A DNA stretch of 64,000 bases from JBBDXI01 sp040902425 (GTDB lineage: Bacteria; Planctomycetota; Phycisphaerae; Phycisphaerales; UBA1924): the NCBI GenBank assembly GCA_040902425.1, contig JBBDXI010000077.1:36437-100436 (forward strand), given 5' to 3'. This document shows positions 7,534 through 16,062 of this stretch, piece by piece. The notes beneath the pieces are model-generated. The model saw only the letters and a list, made by a program, of their open reading frames with translations. It ran no database searches and was not told the origin of the DNA. Numbering within the stretch: position 1 is the first letter of the stretch; every line of letters begins with the position of its first letter. Both the position numbers and the translations under genes were made by a program.

Positions 7534-10437
7534 TTGGCCACCACACGGGTCGCGTCGGCGGCGGCGGCGCTCATCCTCCTGGCGGGCCAGGCGGCGGGGC
7601 AGGAGAGTTACCGCTACACCGGGCCCAACCTGGGGAGCTGGCACAACAGTTTCTACTGGGAGCCCGGCGGCGTCCCCGGCATCAACATGAACGGGGCGTA
7701 CGTGACGGTGGACCTGCAGCCGGTCTCCCTCAACAACGGCGACCGCCCTTTCATCACGTCCCTGTCTGCGCCCTCGGGCATGTGGGTGCAGGCCGGGGGG
7801 CTGACGGTGTCGCTCACAGCCAGCGTCACGGGGCTGGATATCCGGCAGACGGAGTCGCTGCTGGGGCTCTTTTGCGGCAGCCTCATCATCTCCGGGGACT
7901 CGTTCTGGCGGGGCGGGCTCATCTGGAGCTCCGACGCGCGGAACACCGGGTCGCTCACGATGACCTCGGCGGGTGCGCTGTGCTGCGGCAACCCCCGGGT
8001 CCGCGGCACGTTCAAGAACGAGGGCACCGTCCTCCAGTCCCACACCCTCACCCTCCAGGAGGGCGCCTTCGTCCTCAACGAGCAGGCCTGGACGATCAAC
8101 GGCGATATCGGCGAGTTCCCCAACAACGTCCCAAACGGGAACTTCCGCAACTCCGGGACGCTCGTTCGCAGCGGGCCCACCACCCGCGACATCAGCTCCA
8201 ACTTCGTCAACGACGGGCAGCTCACCTCCGACGACGGCCAGCTCCGCCTCACCGGCTACGACATCATCGTGCGCGGCACCATCACCCTGGCCAACAACGG
8301 CTCGCTGTATGTCTCCCAGCGCTACCAGACGGGCAGCGCGCCCGCCAACCGCCTGGGCTTCAGCGCCTCGGGCCTGGGCGACCTCATCCTCACCACCGGG
8401 CACCACATCGTCCTCGACGCCGTCGAGGCCGATCTCTCCACCAGCTCCCCCCACGGGCTCTGGGTCGATGGGGGGATCATCCAGCTTGATGAGGACCTTA
8501 CAAATCTGGGGCTGATGACCCTCCACGCCGGCCGGCTCCAGGGGGGGCACGCGGTCGTGAACGAGGAGGGGGCGCAGCTGGTCTGGGGGAACGGGGTCGG
8601 TGGGGCCGTGCTGGCGGCGGGGCTCGCCAACGCCGGCCTGGTCACGCTGCGCGGCCTGATCCCGCTCGACGGGGGCCTGGTGCTCAACGCTCCGGCCGGC
8701 ATCCTGGATATCTCCGCGGGCGGCTTCCTGAACGTGCAGGGCACGACCAACCTCATCCACAACTTCGGCCTCCTGCGCAAGTCGGTCAGCTCCACCGGCG
8801 CGGGGGCGCTGGGGGCGCCGCTCCGGATGGAAGGCGGGCGCATCGCGGCGGAGCGGCATTCGCTCGTCCTCAACCGGGACAGCACGTGGGGCGGCGCCTC
8901 GCGCGTGGACATCGGGCCCAGCCCGGACGCCCGGCTGGCGTTCGAGGGCGGGACGCACGTGTTCACGGGCGGCGAGGCCGTGATCCAGGGGAGCCAGGGG
9001 GCCCTTGAGCTCGGCGGCTCGCTCGGCCCCGTCATGATCCTCGCCGGCGGACGCATCCACAACCAGCTCACGGGCGCCGCCGAGTTCCGCGTGACCGCCC
9101 TGCTCGAGTGCCAGCCGCAGTTGAGTTTCCGCAACTCCGGCACGCTGCGCCTGACCCAGGGGGGGACCATCGACGGGGGGCCGTCGATCGGCTTCGTCAA
9201 CGTCGGTCTCATGCACCTCAACGGGGGCATCCTCCTCGGCGGGATCGACAACGACGGCTACGCCGTCCTCGATGGGGCGGTTGATGTCGGCGTTGTGGGC
9301 GGCGCCGACGGGTCGCTCGTGAACAGCGAGGGGGCCACATTCGAGATGGTCCAGGGCTCGGTGCGGGTGCGCGCCGTGACCTCCTCCTTCGAGAACCGCG
9401 GGACGACGGTCAAGAACACCACCTCGCAGGCGTTCATCTCCGGGGCCGGCGTGTTCCGCAACCCGGGGTCCCTGCAGGTCCGCGCCGGCAACCTGGCCAT
9501 CTCCGCCTCGATCCCGCAGCTCCAGAACGGCCTGCTCACCGGCGGCGCGTGGATCGTCTTCCCGGGGGCCACCCTGACGCTCCCGATGAACGTCACCCGC
9601 ATCGCCGAGGGCACGCACGTCTCGGGGGGCTCGCAGAGCATGCCCTCGCTGCCGACGCTCAACCGCGTGGAGGGGGACCTGCGCGTGAGGGAGACCCTCA
9701 CTCTCCAAGGGGCCCTGCTGCTGCTGACGCCGGGCGCGCCGGCCGCCGAGGGGGCACGCCTGACGATCGACCCCGGCTGGCTCACCGTGCCCAACGGCGT
9801 CGAGAACGGGAACCTGGAAGACCCCCTCTCCGAGATCGAGGAGGTCTTCGTGCCGGCGCGGTCTGGGGAGCCCCGCCTCGTGACTCCCCTGCTCACCAGC
9901 CACGCCCGCCTCGTCCCCGGCGGGCACGACCGCCCCGGCCCCTTCAACCTCACCGGCAACCTGCTGCTCCGCCCGGGCGGGCGGCTCCTGGTGGAACTGG
10001 GCGGCCTGCTCCCCGTCGCCGAGCACGACCGGTTCGTGATCACCGGCAGCGCCACCCTGGCGGGGACGCTCGACCTGACGCTGATCGACGGGTTCGTGCC
10101 CCAGATCGGGCAGCAGTTCACCGTGCTGACGACATCCGGCGGGGTCTCCGGCGTGTTCAGCGCGGTGCTCCCGCCGCCGGACATGCCCCCCGGCCTGGGG
10201 TTCAGCGTCCTGTACACGGCGAACGCCGTGACCCTGCAGGTCGGGCCGGGGTGCTATCCAAACTGCGACTCCTCGACCACGGCGCCCCTGCTTAACGTCG
10301 CCGACTTCGGCTGCTTCCTCTCCCGCTACGCCGCCGGGCACGCCTACGCCAACTGCGACGCCTCCACCCAGCCGCCGGTGCTGAACGTCGCCGACTTCGG
10401 CTGCTTCCTTCAGCGGTACGCCGCGGGCTGCCCCTGA
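7534..10437 (+). CDS. large secreted repeat protein with C-terminal GC-type dockerin-like pair
   Basis: This 967-residue protein has a signal peptide (MATTRVASAAAALILLAGQAAGQ), then a long stretch rich in Gly, Asn, Leu and Val with recurring NxGTL, NEGxx and xGGxI turns. That pattern suggests a beta-helix or beta-strand-repeat fold. The C-terminus (about residues 905-967) has two copies of the module NCDxST..P.LNVADFGCFL.RYAAG, the last ending GCP. I recall this tail as the 'GC-type dockerin' of Phycisphaerales secreted proteins; it probably anchors or displays the protein. The TTG start is chosen because GGAG lies 7 bases upstream and the signal peptide follows at once; longer in-frame starts exist. 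The 3' end overlaps the convergent exporter gene by 28 bases. Function unknown. Confidence 0.75.
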   Translation: MATTRVASAAAALILLAGQAAGQESYRYTGPNLGSWHNSFYWEPGGVPGINMNGAYVTVDLQPVSLNNGDRPFITSLSAPSGMWVQAGGLTVSLTASVTGLDIRQTESLLGLFCGSLIISGDSFWRGGLIWSSDARNTGSLTMTSAGALCCGNPRVRGTFKNEGTVLQSHTLTLQEGAFVLNEQAWTINGDIGEFPNNVPNGNFRNSGTLVRSGPTTRDISSNFVNDGQLTSDDGQLRLTGYDIIVRGTITLANNGSLYVSQRYQTGSAPANRLGFSASGLGDLILTTGHHIVLDAVEADLSTSSPHGLWVDGGIIQLDEDLTNLGLMTLHAGRLQGGHAVVNEEGAQLVWGNGVGGAVLAAGLANAGLVTLRGLIPLDGGLVLNAPAGILDISAGGFLNVQGTTNLIHNFGLLRKSVSSTGAGALGAPLRMEGGRIAAERHSLVLNRDSTWGGASRVDIGPSPDARLAFEGGTHVFTGGEAVIQGSQGALELGGSLGPVMILAGGRIHNQLTGAAEFRVTALLECQPQLSFRNSGTLRLTQGGTIDGGPSIGFVNVGLMHLNGGILLGGIDNDGYAVLDGAVDVGVVGGADGSLVNSEGATFEMVQGSVRVRAVTSSFENRGTTVKNTTSQAFISGAGVFRNPGSLQVRAGNLAISASIPQLQNGLLTGGAWIVFPGATLTLPMNVTRIAEGTHVSGGSQSMPSLPTLNRVEGDLRVRETLTLQGALLLLTPGAPAAEGARLTIDPGWLTVPNGVENGNLEDPLSEIEEVFVPARSGEPRLVTPLLTSHARLVPGGHDRPGPFNLTGNLLLRPGGRLLVELGGLLPVAEHDRFVITGSATLAGTLDLTLIDGFVPQIGQQFTVLTTSGGVSGVFSAVLPPPDMPPGLGFSVLYTANAVTLQVGPGCYPNCDSSTTAPLLNVADFGCFLSRYAAGHAYANCDASTQPPVLNVADFGCFLQRYAAGCP

Positions 10438-11564
10438 GGGCCGGCGGCCGGCGGCGCCGCCGGCGGCCGCGCCCCCGAGGCATCGATGTAGACATCCACG
10501 AGCTGCCCCGGGTACAGCGGCAGCCCCTCCGGCGCATCCACGCTGAAGAGCACCTCGACCACGCGCGTGTCCACCCGCTCGGTCGTGGACCCGCTGAGGT
10601 CGGTCTTCGGCAGCGCCAGGGGCTCGATGCGGATCATCGTGAGCGGGGCCGTGATCGCCCGCTGGCCGCGGATGCGGGCGACGCCGCGGGCGCCCCGGAC
10701 CAGCAGCGGAAGGTCCTCCTCATCCACGCGGGCGCGGATGTGCAGGCGCGACAGGTCGCCCAGGATCATCGCGGCCGTGGCGGCATCCGCGGGAACGAAC
10801 TCTCCGGCGTCGATGTTCCGCTTCAGGACGTGCGCGCCGAGGGGGGCGCGGACGGTCCGCCGGTCGAGCAGCGCCTGCGTGGCGGCCACGCCGGCCTCCG
10901 CCTCCGCGAGGCGGGCCCGGGCGACCTCGACATCCGGGCCCCATGCGCCGGCCCTGAGCAGGGCGAGGCGGGCGCTGGCCTCCTCCAGGCGCGCCCGCGC
11001 GCCCTCCAGGGCCAGCCAGCGCCGGCGGACCTCGTAATCGGTGGCCGCGGTCTGCCGCTGCGCCTCGCTCAGCCGCTCCCACTGTTCGGTCCAGTCGGCG
11101 ACCTCGGCCTGGAGGGCGCGGACCTGCGCCTCCACCGGCGGGATGTCTTCCGGGCGCGGCTCGGCCTCGATGCGGCGCAGGGCGGCCGCGGCACTATCGC
11201 GGGCGGCGCGGGCCTGGGCGAGCTGGGCGGTGAAGGGGCGCGGGTCGAGCTCGAAGAGCGGGTCGCCGGCGTTGACGCGGTCGCCGACCTCCACGAACAC
11301 CCGCATCGCCAGCGCGCCCTCCGGGGCCGCGATGCGCACATCCCGCGTGGCGGGCTCGACGATCCCCGTGGCCGCGATCCCGCTCTGGAACGGGTTCACC
11401 GAGGGCTCGGCCTCCAGCGGCACGCGGGGCGGCTCGTGCTGGGCGGTCGAGACGGTGTAGATCGCCAGGGCGAGGCCCGCGGCGGCGAGGATGATGGTGG
11501 CCCAGCGGATCATGTGTGGTGCGGTGAGACGGTGGAGGTTCAGGCGGTGAATCGTAGTGGTCAC
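10410..11564 (-). CDS. HlyD/DevB-type membrane fusion protein of an ABC exporter
   Basis: The 384-residue protein has an N-terminal membrane anchor (IRWATIILAAAGLALAIYTV, about 20-39). A lipoyl/barrel-sandwich half follows (VRIAAPEGALAMRVFVEVGDRV), then a long alpha-helical hairpin rich in Ala, Arg and Glu (about 120-230), the returning half (RRTVRAPLGAHVLKRNIDAGEFV) and a beta-barrel region. This is the periplasmic adaptor architecture that links an inner-membrane transporter to the outer membrane. The chosen GTG start overlaps the ATPase stop in GTGA, as do the other junctions of this operon; ATG 11600 is possible but lies well inside the ATPase. The three-gene order permease, ATPase, adaptor matches DevC-DevA-DevB exporters. 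The exported substrate is unknown. Confidence 0.85.
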   Translation of the reverse strand: MTTTIHRLNLHRLTAPHMIRWATIILAAAGLALAIYTVSTAQHEPPRVPLEAEPSVNPFQSGIAATGIVEPATRDVRIAAPEGALAMRVFVEVGDRVNAGDPLFELDPRPFTAQLAQARAARDSAAAALRRIEAEPRPEDIPPVEAQVRALQAEVADWTEQWERLSEAQRQTAATDYEVRRRWLALEGARARLEEASARLALLRAGAWGPDVEVARARLAEAEAGVAATQALLDRRTVRAPLGAHVLKRNIDAGEFVPADAATAAMILGDLSRLHIRARVDEEDLPLLVRGARGVARIRGQRAITAPLTMIRIEPLALPKTDLSGSTTERVDTRVVEVLFSVDAPEGLPLYPGQLVDVYIDASGARPPAAPPAAGPQGQPAAYR

Positions 11565-12357
11565 TTGCCGTCGGCGGCCTCGTCGTACCTGGGAATCCAT
11601 CGGGCCTCCTCCTCGACGATCCTGGAGGGGTGGTCCTTCAGGCGGCCGTCCTCCATCTCCTCGATCCGGTCGGCGTAGTGGAAGATGCGGGCGTCGTGGG
11701 TCACGACGAGGACCGTCCGCGGGCGTCGTGCCCGCGGCTGGCGGCGTGGATCAGTTCCATGACGGATTGGCCCGTGCGGGCGTCGAGGTTGGCGGTGGGC
11801 TCATCGCAGACGAGCAGGGCGGGGTCGCCGACCAGGGCGCGGGCGATGGCCACCCGCTGCTGCATGCCCCCGCTGAGCTGGGAGGGCTTGTCGCCGGCGC
11901 GCCCGCCGAGGCCGACATCCTCCAGGGCCTTCTGGGCCCGGCGCATCGCCTCGGCCCGCGGGATGCCCCGGATCAGCAGCGGGACGGAGGCGTTCTCGCG
12001 GACGGTCAGGGCGGGGATCAGGTTGAACTGCTGGAACACGAAGCCGACCAGCTCGCCCCGCCGGGCGGTGCGCCGGTCCTGCGCCAGGTCCTTCCAGTCC
12101 GTGCCGTAGATGCGCACCTCGCCCTCGTCGGCGTCGAGGACGCCGCTGATGACGGAGATCAGCGTGGTCTTCCCGCACCCGCTGGGCCCGACGAGCATGA
12201 CCAGCCGCCCCGGCAGGACATCCATGTCGATCCCGCGGAGGGCCTTCACGGCGGCGCCCGCGCTGCCGAAGGTCTTCCGGACGCCCCGCACGCGGATCGA
12301 GGGCTCGACCGGCGGCGTCCCGGGCGCTGCGCCCGGCCCGGCGGCGGCGGCCGTCAC
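11561..12357 (-). CDS. ABC exporter ATP-binding protein (DevA/MacB-like), frameshifted
   Basis: The ATPase of the exporter. In the first frame (start GTG 12357, overlapping the permease stop as GTGA) it has Walker A GPSGCGKT (57-64), Q-loop FVFQQFNL, signature LSGGMQQRVAIARAL (161-175) and Walker B LLVCDEPTANLDA. That frame stops at 11701 after HAASRGHDARGRSSS. The expected continuation, with the switch-II H-loop (TVLVVTHDARIFHYADRIEEM), is intact in another frame from about 11716 down to the stop at 11561. The full span is 797 bases, one short of a multiple of three, so a single missing base explains it. The break lies on a perfect 8-base-pair hairpin (11717-11737), so sequencing or assembly error is as likely as real inactivation. 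Confidence 0.8.
11717..11737. other. perfect hairpin at the ATPase frameshift
   Basis: CCGCGGGC and GCCCGCGG form a perfect 8-base-pair inverted repeat around the loop GTCGT. It coincides with the point where the ABC ATPase reading frame shifts. Such structures cause both replication slippage and sequencing errors, so the hairpin gives a mechanism for the lost base without showing which occurred. Confidence 0.7.
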
Positions 12358-13481
12358 TTGAACACCACCGCGGGCTCCAGCCGCAGGACGCGGGAGAGGG
12401 AGAGCAGGCTGCCGAGGCTCACGCAGGCCACCATGGCGAACAGGGCCACGAACATGAGCTGCCAGGGGAAGTACACGGCGAGCTCGGCGCCCGGCTTGCG
12501 CCCGGCGAGCGAGAAGAGGCCCGCGCCCCCGACGCCGATCCCGAAGCCGACCACCCCCACCACCACCGCCTGGAGCAGGATCATGCCGATCAGCGTGGCG
12601 CGCCGGGCGCCCATGGCCTTCAGCACGGCGAAGTTGCGCAGGTTGTCCACCGTGAACTGGTAGAAGATCGCCGCCGAGACCACCAGCCCCACGATGAACC
12701 CCAGCAGCACCGTGATCCCGAAGTTGATGCCGATCCCGGTCTCGGCCATGATGAACCGGACGGTGCGCCAGCGCATCTCGTCGGGCGTGAGCGCCGCCAG
12801 GCCCGGGACCCGGTTGATGCGCGCCTGGACCTCGCGCCGATCCACGCCGTCCTTCACGCCGACAAGGACGTACGAGAGTTTGTTGCGTCCGAGGGGGACG
12901 AAGTTGACCGCGTTGGGGTAGGTGGTGAAGACGATGGCCGGGGAGTCGAAGCCGGCCTTGGCCCGGGCGAAGCCAACGACGACCGCCCGGCGGTCGTTGA
13001 GCTTCAGCACGGTGCCGATCTGCGGGTCCTCCAGCTTCCCCCGGGCGGAGTCCTCGACGATGACCGCATCGGCGATGCGGAGGTCCTCCAAGCGTCCCTC
13101 GAGCATCTCGGGCGGTCGGCCGACCATTGTGCTGCGGCTGATCCCGACGATGTTTACGGAGCGGAAGTTGCCGCCGGGCAGCTCGGCCACCGCGCGGATG
13201 TTGAAGAAGGGCTCCGCCCACGCCACGCCGGGAACCGATCGGACGCGGTTCAGGTCCGCGTCGCTCAGGTTCCGCGTCTCGGAGACCCACTTGACGTGCG
13301 GGTCGGTCACCCACAGATCGGCCTGCGAGATGTTCTGCAGCGGCCCGGTGGCCCGGAGCATCAGCCCGAGGAAGATCGAGCCCTGCTGGGTGATGAGCAG
13401 CACGGCGAACGCCAGCCCCATGACGAGCGACAGGTACTTGCCCCGGTCTCCCAGGAGCATCTTGAGCGCAACGCTGAACAC
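12354..13481 (-). CDS. DevC/FtsX-type ABC exporter permease
   Basis: The 375-residue permease has one N-terminal transmembrane helix (LSLVMGLAFAVLLITQQGSIF), a large periplasmic domain (about 40-250) and three further helices in the C-terminal FtsX domain (INFGITVLLGFIVGLVVSA, IGMILLQAVVVGVVGFGIG and LMFVALFAMVACVSLG). That layout and the start MFSVALKMLLGDRGKYLSLV fit DevC-like permeases. These power export from the periplasmic side together with a HlyD-like adaptor rather than forming a classical import channel. The GTG start at 13481 has GGAGG four bases upstream. The gene is first of three on the minus strand and overlaps the ATPase gene by GTGA. Substrate unknown. Confidence 0.85.
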   Translation of the reverse strand: MFSVALKMLLGDRGKYLSLVMGLAFAVLLITQQGSIFLGLMLRATGPLQNISQADLWVTDPHVKWVSETRNLSDADLNRVRSVPGVAWAEPFFNIRAVAELPGGNFRSVNIVGISRSTMVGRPPEMLEGRLEDLRIADAVIVEDSARGKLEDPQIGTVLKLNDRRAVVVGFARAKAGFDSPAIVFTTYPNAVNFVPLGRNKLSYVLVGVKDGVDRREVQARINRVPGLAALTPDEMRWRTVRFIMAETGIGINFGITVLLGFIVGLVVSAAIFYQFTVDNLRNFAVLKAMGARRATLIGMILLQAVVVGVVGFGIGVGGAGLFSLAGRKPGAELAVYFPWQLMFVALFAMVACVSLGSLLSLSRVLRLEPAVVFK

Positions 13482-14143
13482 GATGCCTCCGTGCGGGCGC
13501 GGGCTGAATGCTTCCCCGCCGTGTAACCGAAGCGTAGGCAGCGGCGCTCGCAGCTCGCCCCACGCCGGCTCCTCTGTCTTCCTCCGTTGACTTCTCCGTT
13601 TTCCCTCTGTGTTCTCTTGTCCGTGAGGAGAGTGTCCGAAGAGAGGAACACAGAGGAAGACAGAGGGTCGGAACAGAGGAAGACAGAGGAGGTGTGGGCT
13701 GACTTGCGCGCGGCCTGCAACCGCGCGCCCGCTGAGCCCGGATATGCGGACGTGGCACGCGTGCCGCTGGCGCGCCTGCGGGCTGGAGATGACCATCCAC
13801 GTTCTCATGGGCGACCGACCGTCGCCGCCTGATTCCAAGCCCACCCGCAAGCCCGCCGACAACCCGAGGTCGCCCCGGAGGGCTCCGCCGGTGCGCGATG
13901 GCCGCGCACTGAACGGATGACCTCCCGGGCGATGCAGGCCGGCGGCCGGCCCCTCTTGGAGGGGTGCGCGGCAGGTCCGCGCCGGGTGTTCCGGCGCGGG
14001 ACGGGCTGCGTGCGCACCCCCCGCGCGAGGGGGCCTGCTTCCGACATCCCGTGGTTCGGCGTTCCCGGCGGTTGCCGGGGGCGCGCAGGGTGCGCGTTGG
14101 CCGCGGCGGTCACAAGACCCCCGCGGCCGCAAGGAGTATCCAC
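13482..14143. other. 662-base intergenic region between divergent exporter and pseudopilin genes
   Basis: I find no convincing gene here; open frames across it have low-complexity or arginine-rich translations and no ribosome site. It should hold the divergent promoters of the exporter and pseudopilin genes. The left half contains a purine/pyrimidine-biased inverted repeat (13571-13689). The right half is very GC-rich with several short self-complementary runs; the only clear site is AAGGAG at 14131-14136, the ribosome site of the pseudopilin. Confidence 0.6.
13571..13689. repeat. long imperfect inverted repeat built from GAGGAAGACAGAGG units
   Basis: CCTCTGTCTTCCTC at 13571-13584 is the exact reverse complement of GAGGAAGACAGAGG, which occurs twice downstream (13653-13666 and 13676-13689). 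Inside, a CCTCTGTGTTCTCTT-like stretch mirrors AAGAGAGGAACACAGAGG with one gap. The whole could fold into a long cruciform or RNA hairpin. The same motif family appears before sdhA (3671-3684), so it is probably a dispersed intergenic repeat. Confidence 0.65.
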
Positions 14144-15169
14144 ATGTCTCGCAGGAATCAGAACAGCAACACGACCCGTTTCGGCTTCACGCTCATCGAG
14201 CTGCTGGTCGTTATCGCGATCATCGCGCTGCTCATCGGGATCCTGCTGCCGGCGCTCGGCCAGGCCCGCCGGATCGCCCGGCAGATCACGTGCTCCAACA
14301 ACGTCCGGACGCTCGTCCAGGGGTGCGTCATCTGGGCCCAGAACAACGACGACTTCTACCCCCTCCCGAGCCGCATCGACAAGCAGAACGACACGCTCCC
14401 CGCCCAGCCCCCGGGAAGCGAGCACAAGAAGGACCTGACCCGCCACATCCTCTCGCTCATGGTCTTCAACGGCGTGGCGCCCCCCGAGGTGCTGGTCAGC
14501 CCCGCCGAGGCCAGCGGGAACGTGGCCGTCTACGACCGCTACGCGTTCGATGCGCCGCCCGGTGCGGTGCAGGCGATCAAGGCGCTCTGGGACCCGCAGT
14601 TCCGGGCCACGCCCCTTGACGCCGCGATCGGCCCGGGCCAGGCGGCCACCGATCCCTCCCACCAGTCCTACGCCCTCACGCCGCCCTTCGGGAAGCGCCG
14701 GGCGCGCTGGAGCAACACCTTCACCAGCACGGAGGTGGTGATCGGGAACCGCGGGCCGTGCTTCACGCTGACGGGCGGGGGCGGGGCCGGCTCGAGCTGG
14801 TCGCTCACCCCCGGGGTCTTCGGCGACCAGTCCACCACCCTGCTGATTCACGGCAGCCGCGTGAAGTGGGAGGGCAACGCGGGCTCCAACGACGGCCACG
14901 TCGAGTTCTACAGCCGGGCCGACCCGGAGTCGGTGGTCTTCACGTTCTCCGGCCTCCCCGCGGGGCAGAAGACGGCCCCCGACAACCTGCTCGTCAACGA
15001 GAACGACCAGACGCGGGCCTCCCTGGCCGGGCACGCCGCCGCGGGCGAGGCGGGCCTGGGCAGCTACACCGACCCGCACGTGGGGACGCAGGGGAACGCC
15101 TACCTGCGGCCCTACGCGGAGATGACCGGGACCAACGCGAGCCCGGCGATCCGCGTGTGGGTTGACTGA
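14144..15169 (+). CDS. prepilin-type N-terminal cleavage/methylation protein (pseudopilin-like)
   Basis: The 341-residue protein starts with a type IV prepilin leader: basic residues, then G-F-TLIELLVVIAIIALLIGILLP, in which a prepilin peptidase would cut after Gly and methylate Phe. The hydrophobic helix is followed by ALGQARRIARQITCSNNVRTLVQGCVIWAQNND, typical of the very large pseudopilin-like family of planctomycetes. The rest is a globular domain I cannot place; it contains DGHVEFYSR and a final NAYLRPYAEM. ATG 14144 has AAGGAG seven bases upstream. A strong GC hairpin follows its stop. It is likely exported and held in the inner membrane or assembled in a type II secretion-like filament; its exact role is unknown. 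Confidence 0.85.
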   Translation: MSRRNQNSNTTRFGFTLIELLVVIAIIALLIGILLPALGQARRIARQITCSNNVRTLVQGCVIWAQNNDDFYPLPSRIDKQNDTLPAQPPGSEHKKDLTRHILSLMVFNGVAPPEVLVSPAEASGNVAVYDRYAFDAPPGAVQAIKALWDPQFRATPLDAAIGPGQAATDPSHQSYALTPPFGKRRARWSNTFTSTEVVIGNRGPCFTLTGGGGAGSSWSLTPGVFGDQSTTLLIHGSRVKWEGNAGSNDGHVEFYSRADPESVVFTFSGLPAGQKTAPDNLLVNENDQTRASLAGHAAAGEAGLGSYTDPHVGTQGNAYLRPYAEMTGTNASPAIRVWVD

Positions 15170-15182
15170 ATCTCCGTTGTGC

Positions 15183-15214
15183 GCGGGCCCGCCCTGTGAC
15201 CGGGGCGGGCCCGC
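15183..15214 (+). terminator. GC-rich terminator-like hairpin after the pseudopilin gene
   Basis: GCGGGCCCGCCC and GGGCGGGCCCGC make a perfect 12-base-pair stem with an 8-base loop, starting 13 bases past the pseudopilin stop. There is no long T-tract (only TT follows), so termination may be partial. The stem also masks a possible GTG start at 15196 of the next gene, one reason to prefer GTG 15238. Confidence 0.65.
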
Positions 15215-15225
15215 TTCGCCGCCCG

Positions 15226-15237
15226 TACGCTGTCGCC
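15226..15237 (+). promoter_or_regulatory. -10-like element placed for leaderless transcription of the kinase gene
   Basis: TACGCT ends exactly six bases before GTG 15238. With the normal -10 to +1 distance the transcript would begin at the start codon. No clear -35 is visible. Confidence 0.45.
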
Positions 15238-16059
15238 GTGATCGCACCCGGAGCGGCAACGTGGAAGATCGAGCGCCTCGCGACGGGCGAGGATGGCGAC
15301 GCCTGGGAGAATGCCCTGCACTCCTTCGACGAGCGCACCGCCGCGACACTCAAGGCCGCGGGCGGGACCGCCGTGCTGCGCGGCTCGCTGCTCGGGCGCG
15401 AGGTGGTGCTCAAGCGGTGGGATGTGGCCGGGGCCGCGGCCCGGCTGAAGGCCATCGTGGGAGCCGGGCGGGCCGACCGGCACTGGCGGGGAGCGCAATG
15501 GCTGCTCGACCACGGCTTCGCCACCGCCCGGTGCTGGGTCGTCGCGACCGAACAGAGGCACCCTTGCCCCCGCCGCTGGCTGGTCATGGAATGCCTCCGC
15601 GGCCCGTCGCTGCTGGAACTCATGTCCGCGGGGGGCCGCGGCACCCGCCAGGACCACGCCCTGGCCCGGGCCCTGGGCCGGCAGATCGCGCATTTCGACG
15701 CCCTCGCCCGCCACAACCGCGACCACAAGCCCTCGAATCTCATCATCACCGGGCCGGACCACGACCCCGCCATCGCGGTCATCGATTGCGTCGGGCTCCG
15801 GCCCGGCGGCGACACCGCCCGGATGATGGCCTCCCTGCTGATCGAGCCGGCCGGGTGCGGCCTGGTCATCCGCCGAACGCTCGCGGCCCGGGTCCTGCGC
15901 GAGTGCTGCGAGGCGCTGGTGGCGGAGGAGCCCTCGCGCGAGGAACGCCGGCGCCTGGAGCGCTCCCTCGCGGCCTCGGTACTCGGGCGCATCCGGGCAC
16001 ACGGCGACCCGCGCCCGCGCATCGACCCGCTGCGCCCGGCCGCCCGCCCCTACGCTTGA
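15238..16059 (+). CDS. lipopolysaccharide kinase (Kdo/WaaP)-like protein
   Basis: The 273-residue protein has a protein-kinase-like fold signature. It shows a small N-lobe with REVVLKRWD (a lysine that could bind ATP), a hinge WLVMECLRGPSL, then a catalytic loop HNRDHKPSNLII starting at residue 159 (Asp162, Lys164, Asn167) and IAVIDCVGL, which supplies the metal-binding Asp. This layout is that of the Kdo/WaaP sugar-kinase family that phosphorylates lipopolysaccharide core sugars; a substrate here is not proven. GTG 15238 is preferred over GTG 15196, which lies in the loop of a terminator-like hairpin. The gene is followed after three bases by a SAM methyltransferase whose -10-like element lies at the end of this reading frame. 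Confidence 0.7.
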   Translation: MIAPGAATWKIERLATGEDGDAWENALHSFDERTAATLKAAGGTAVLRGSLLGREVVLKRWDVAGAAARLKAIVGAGRADRHWRGAQWLLDHGFATARCWVVATEQRHPCPRRWLVMECLRGPSLLELMSAGGRGTRQDHALARALGRQIAHFDALARHNRDHKPSNLIITGPDHDPAIAVIDCVGLRPGGDTARMMASLLIEPAGCGLVIRRTLAARVLRECCEALVAEEPSREERRRLERSLAASVLGRIRAHGDPRPRIDPLRPAARPYA

Positions 16060-16062
16060 GCG
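16051..16062 (+). promoter_or_regulatory. -10-like element placed for leaderless transcription of the methyltransferase gene
   Basis: TACGCT at 16051-16056, formed by the last two sense codons of the kinase gene, ends six bases before ATG 16063. It is identical in sequence and spacing to the element before the kinase gene itself. Confidence 0.45.

Noticed and set aside
6385..10341. Very long open frame on the minus strand across sdhB and the secreted protein
   Set aside because: It is antisense to two convincing genes and rich in Arg/Gly/Pro/Ala; at this GC content such frames arise because stop codons are rare.
13587..13832. Short plus-strand frame inside the intergenic repeat
   Set aside because: Its translation is low-complexity and derived from the GAGGAAGACAGAGG repeats; it has no ribosome site.
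15196..15240. GTG 15196 as start of the WaaP-like kinase
   Set aside because: It lies in the loop of a 12-base-pair terminator-like hairpin; GTG 15238 has a correctly spaced -10-like hexamer.
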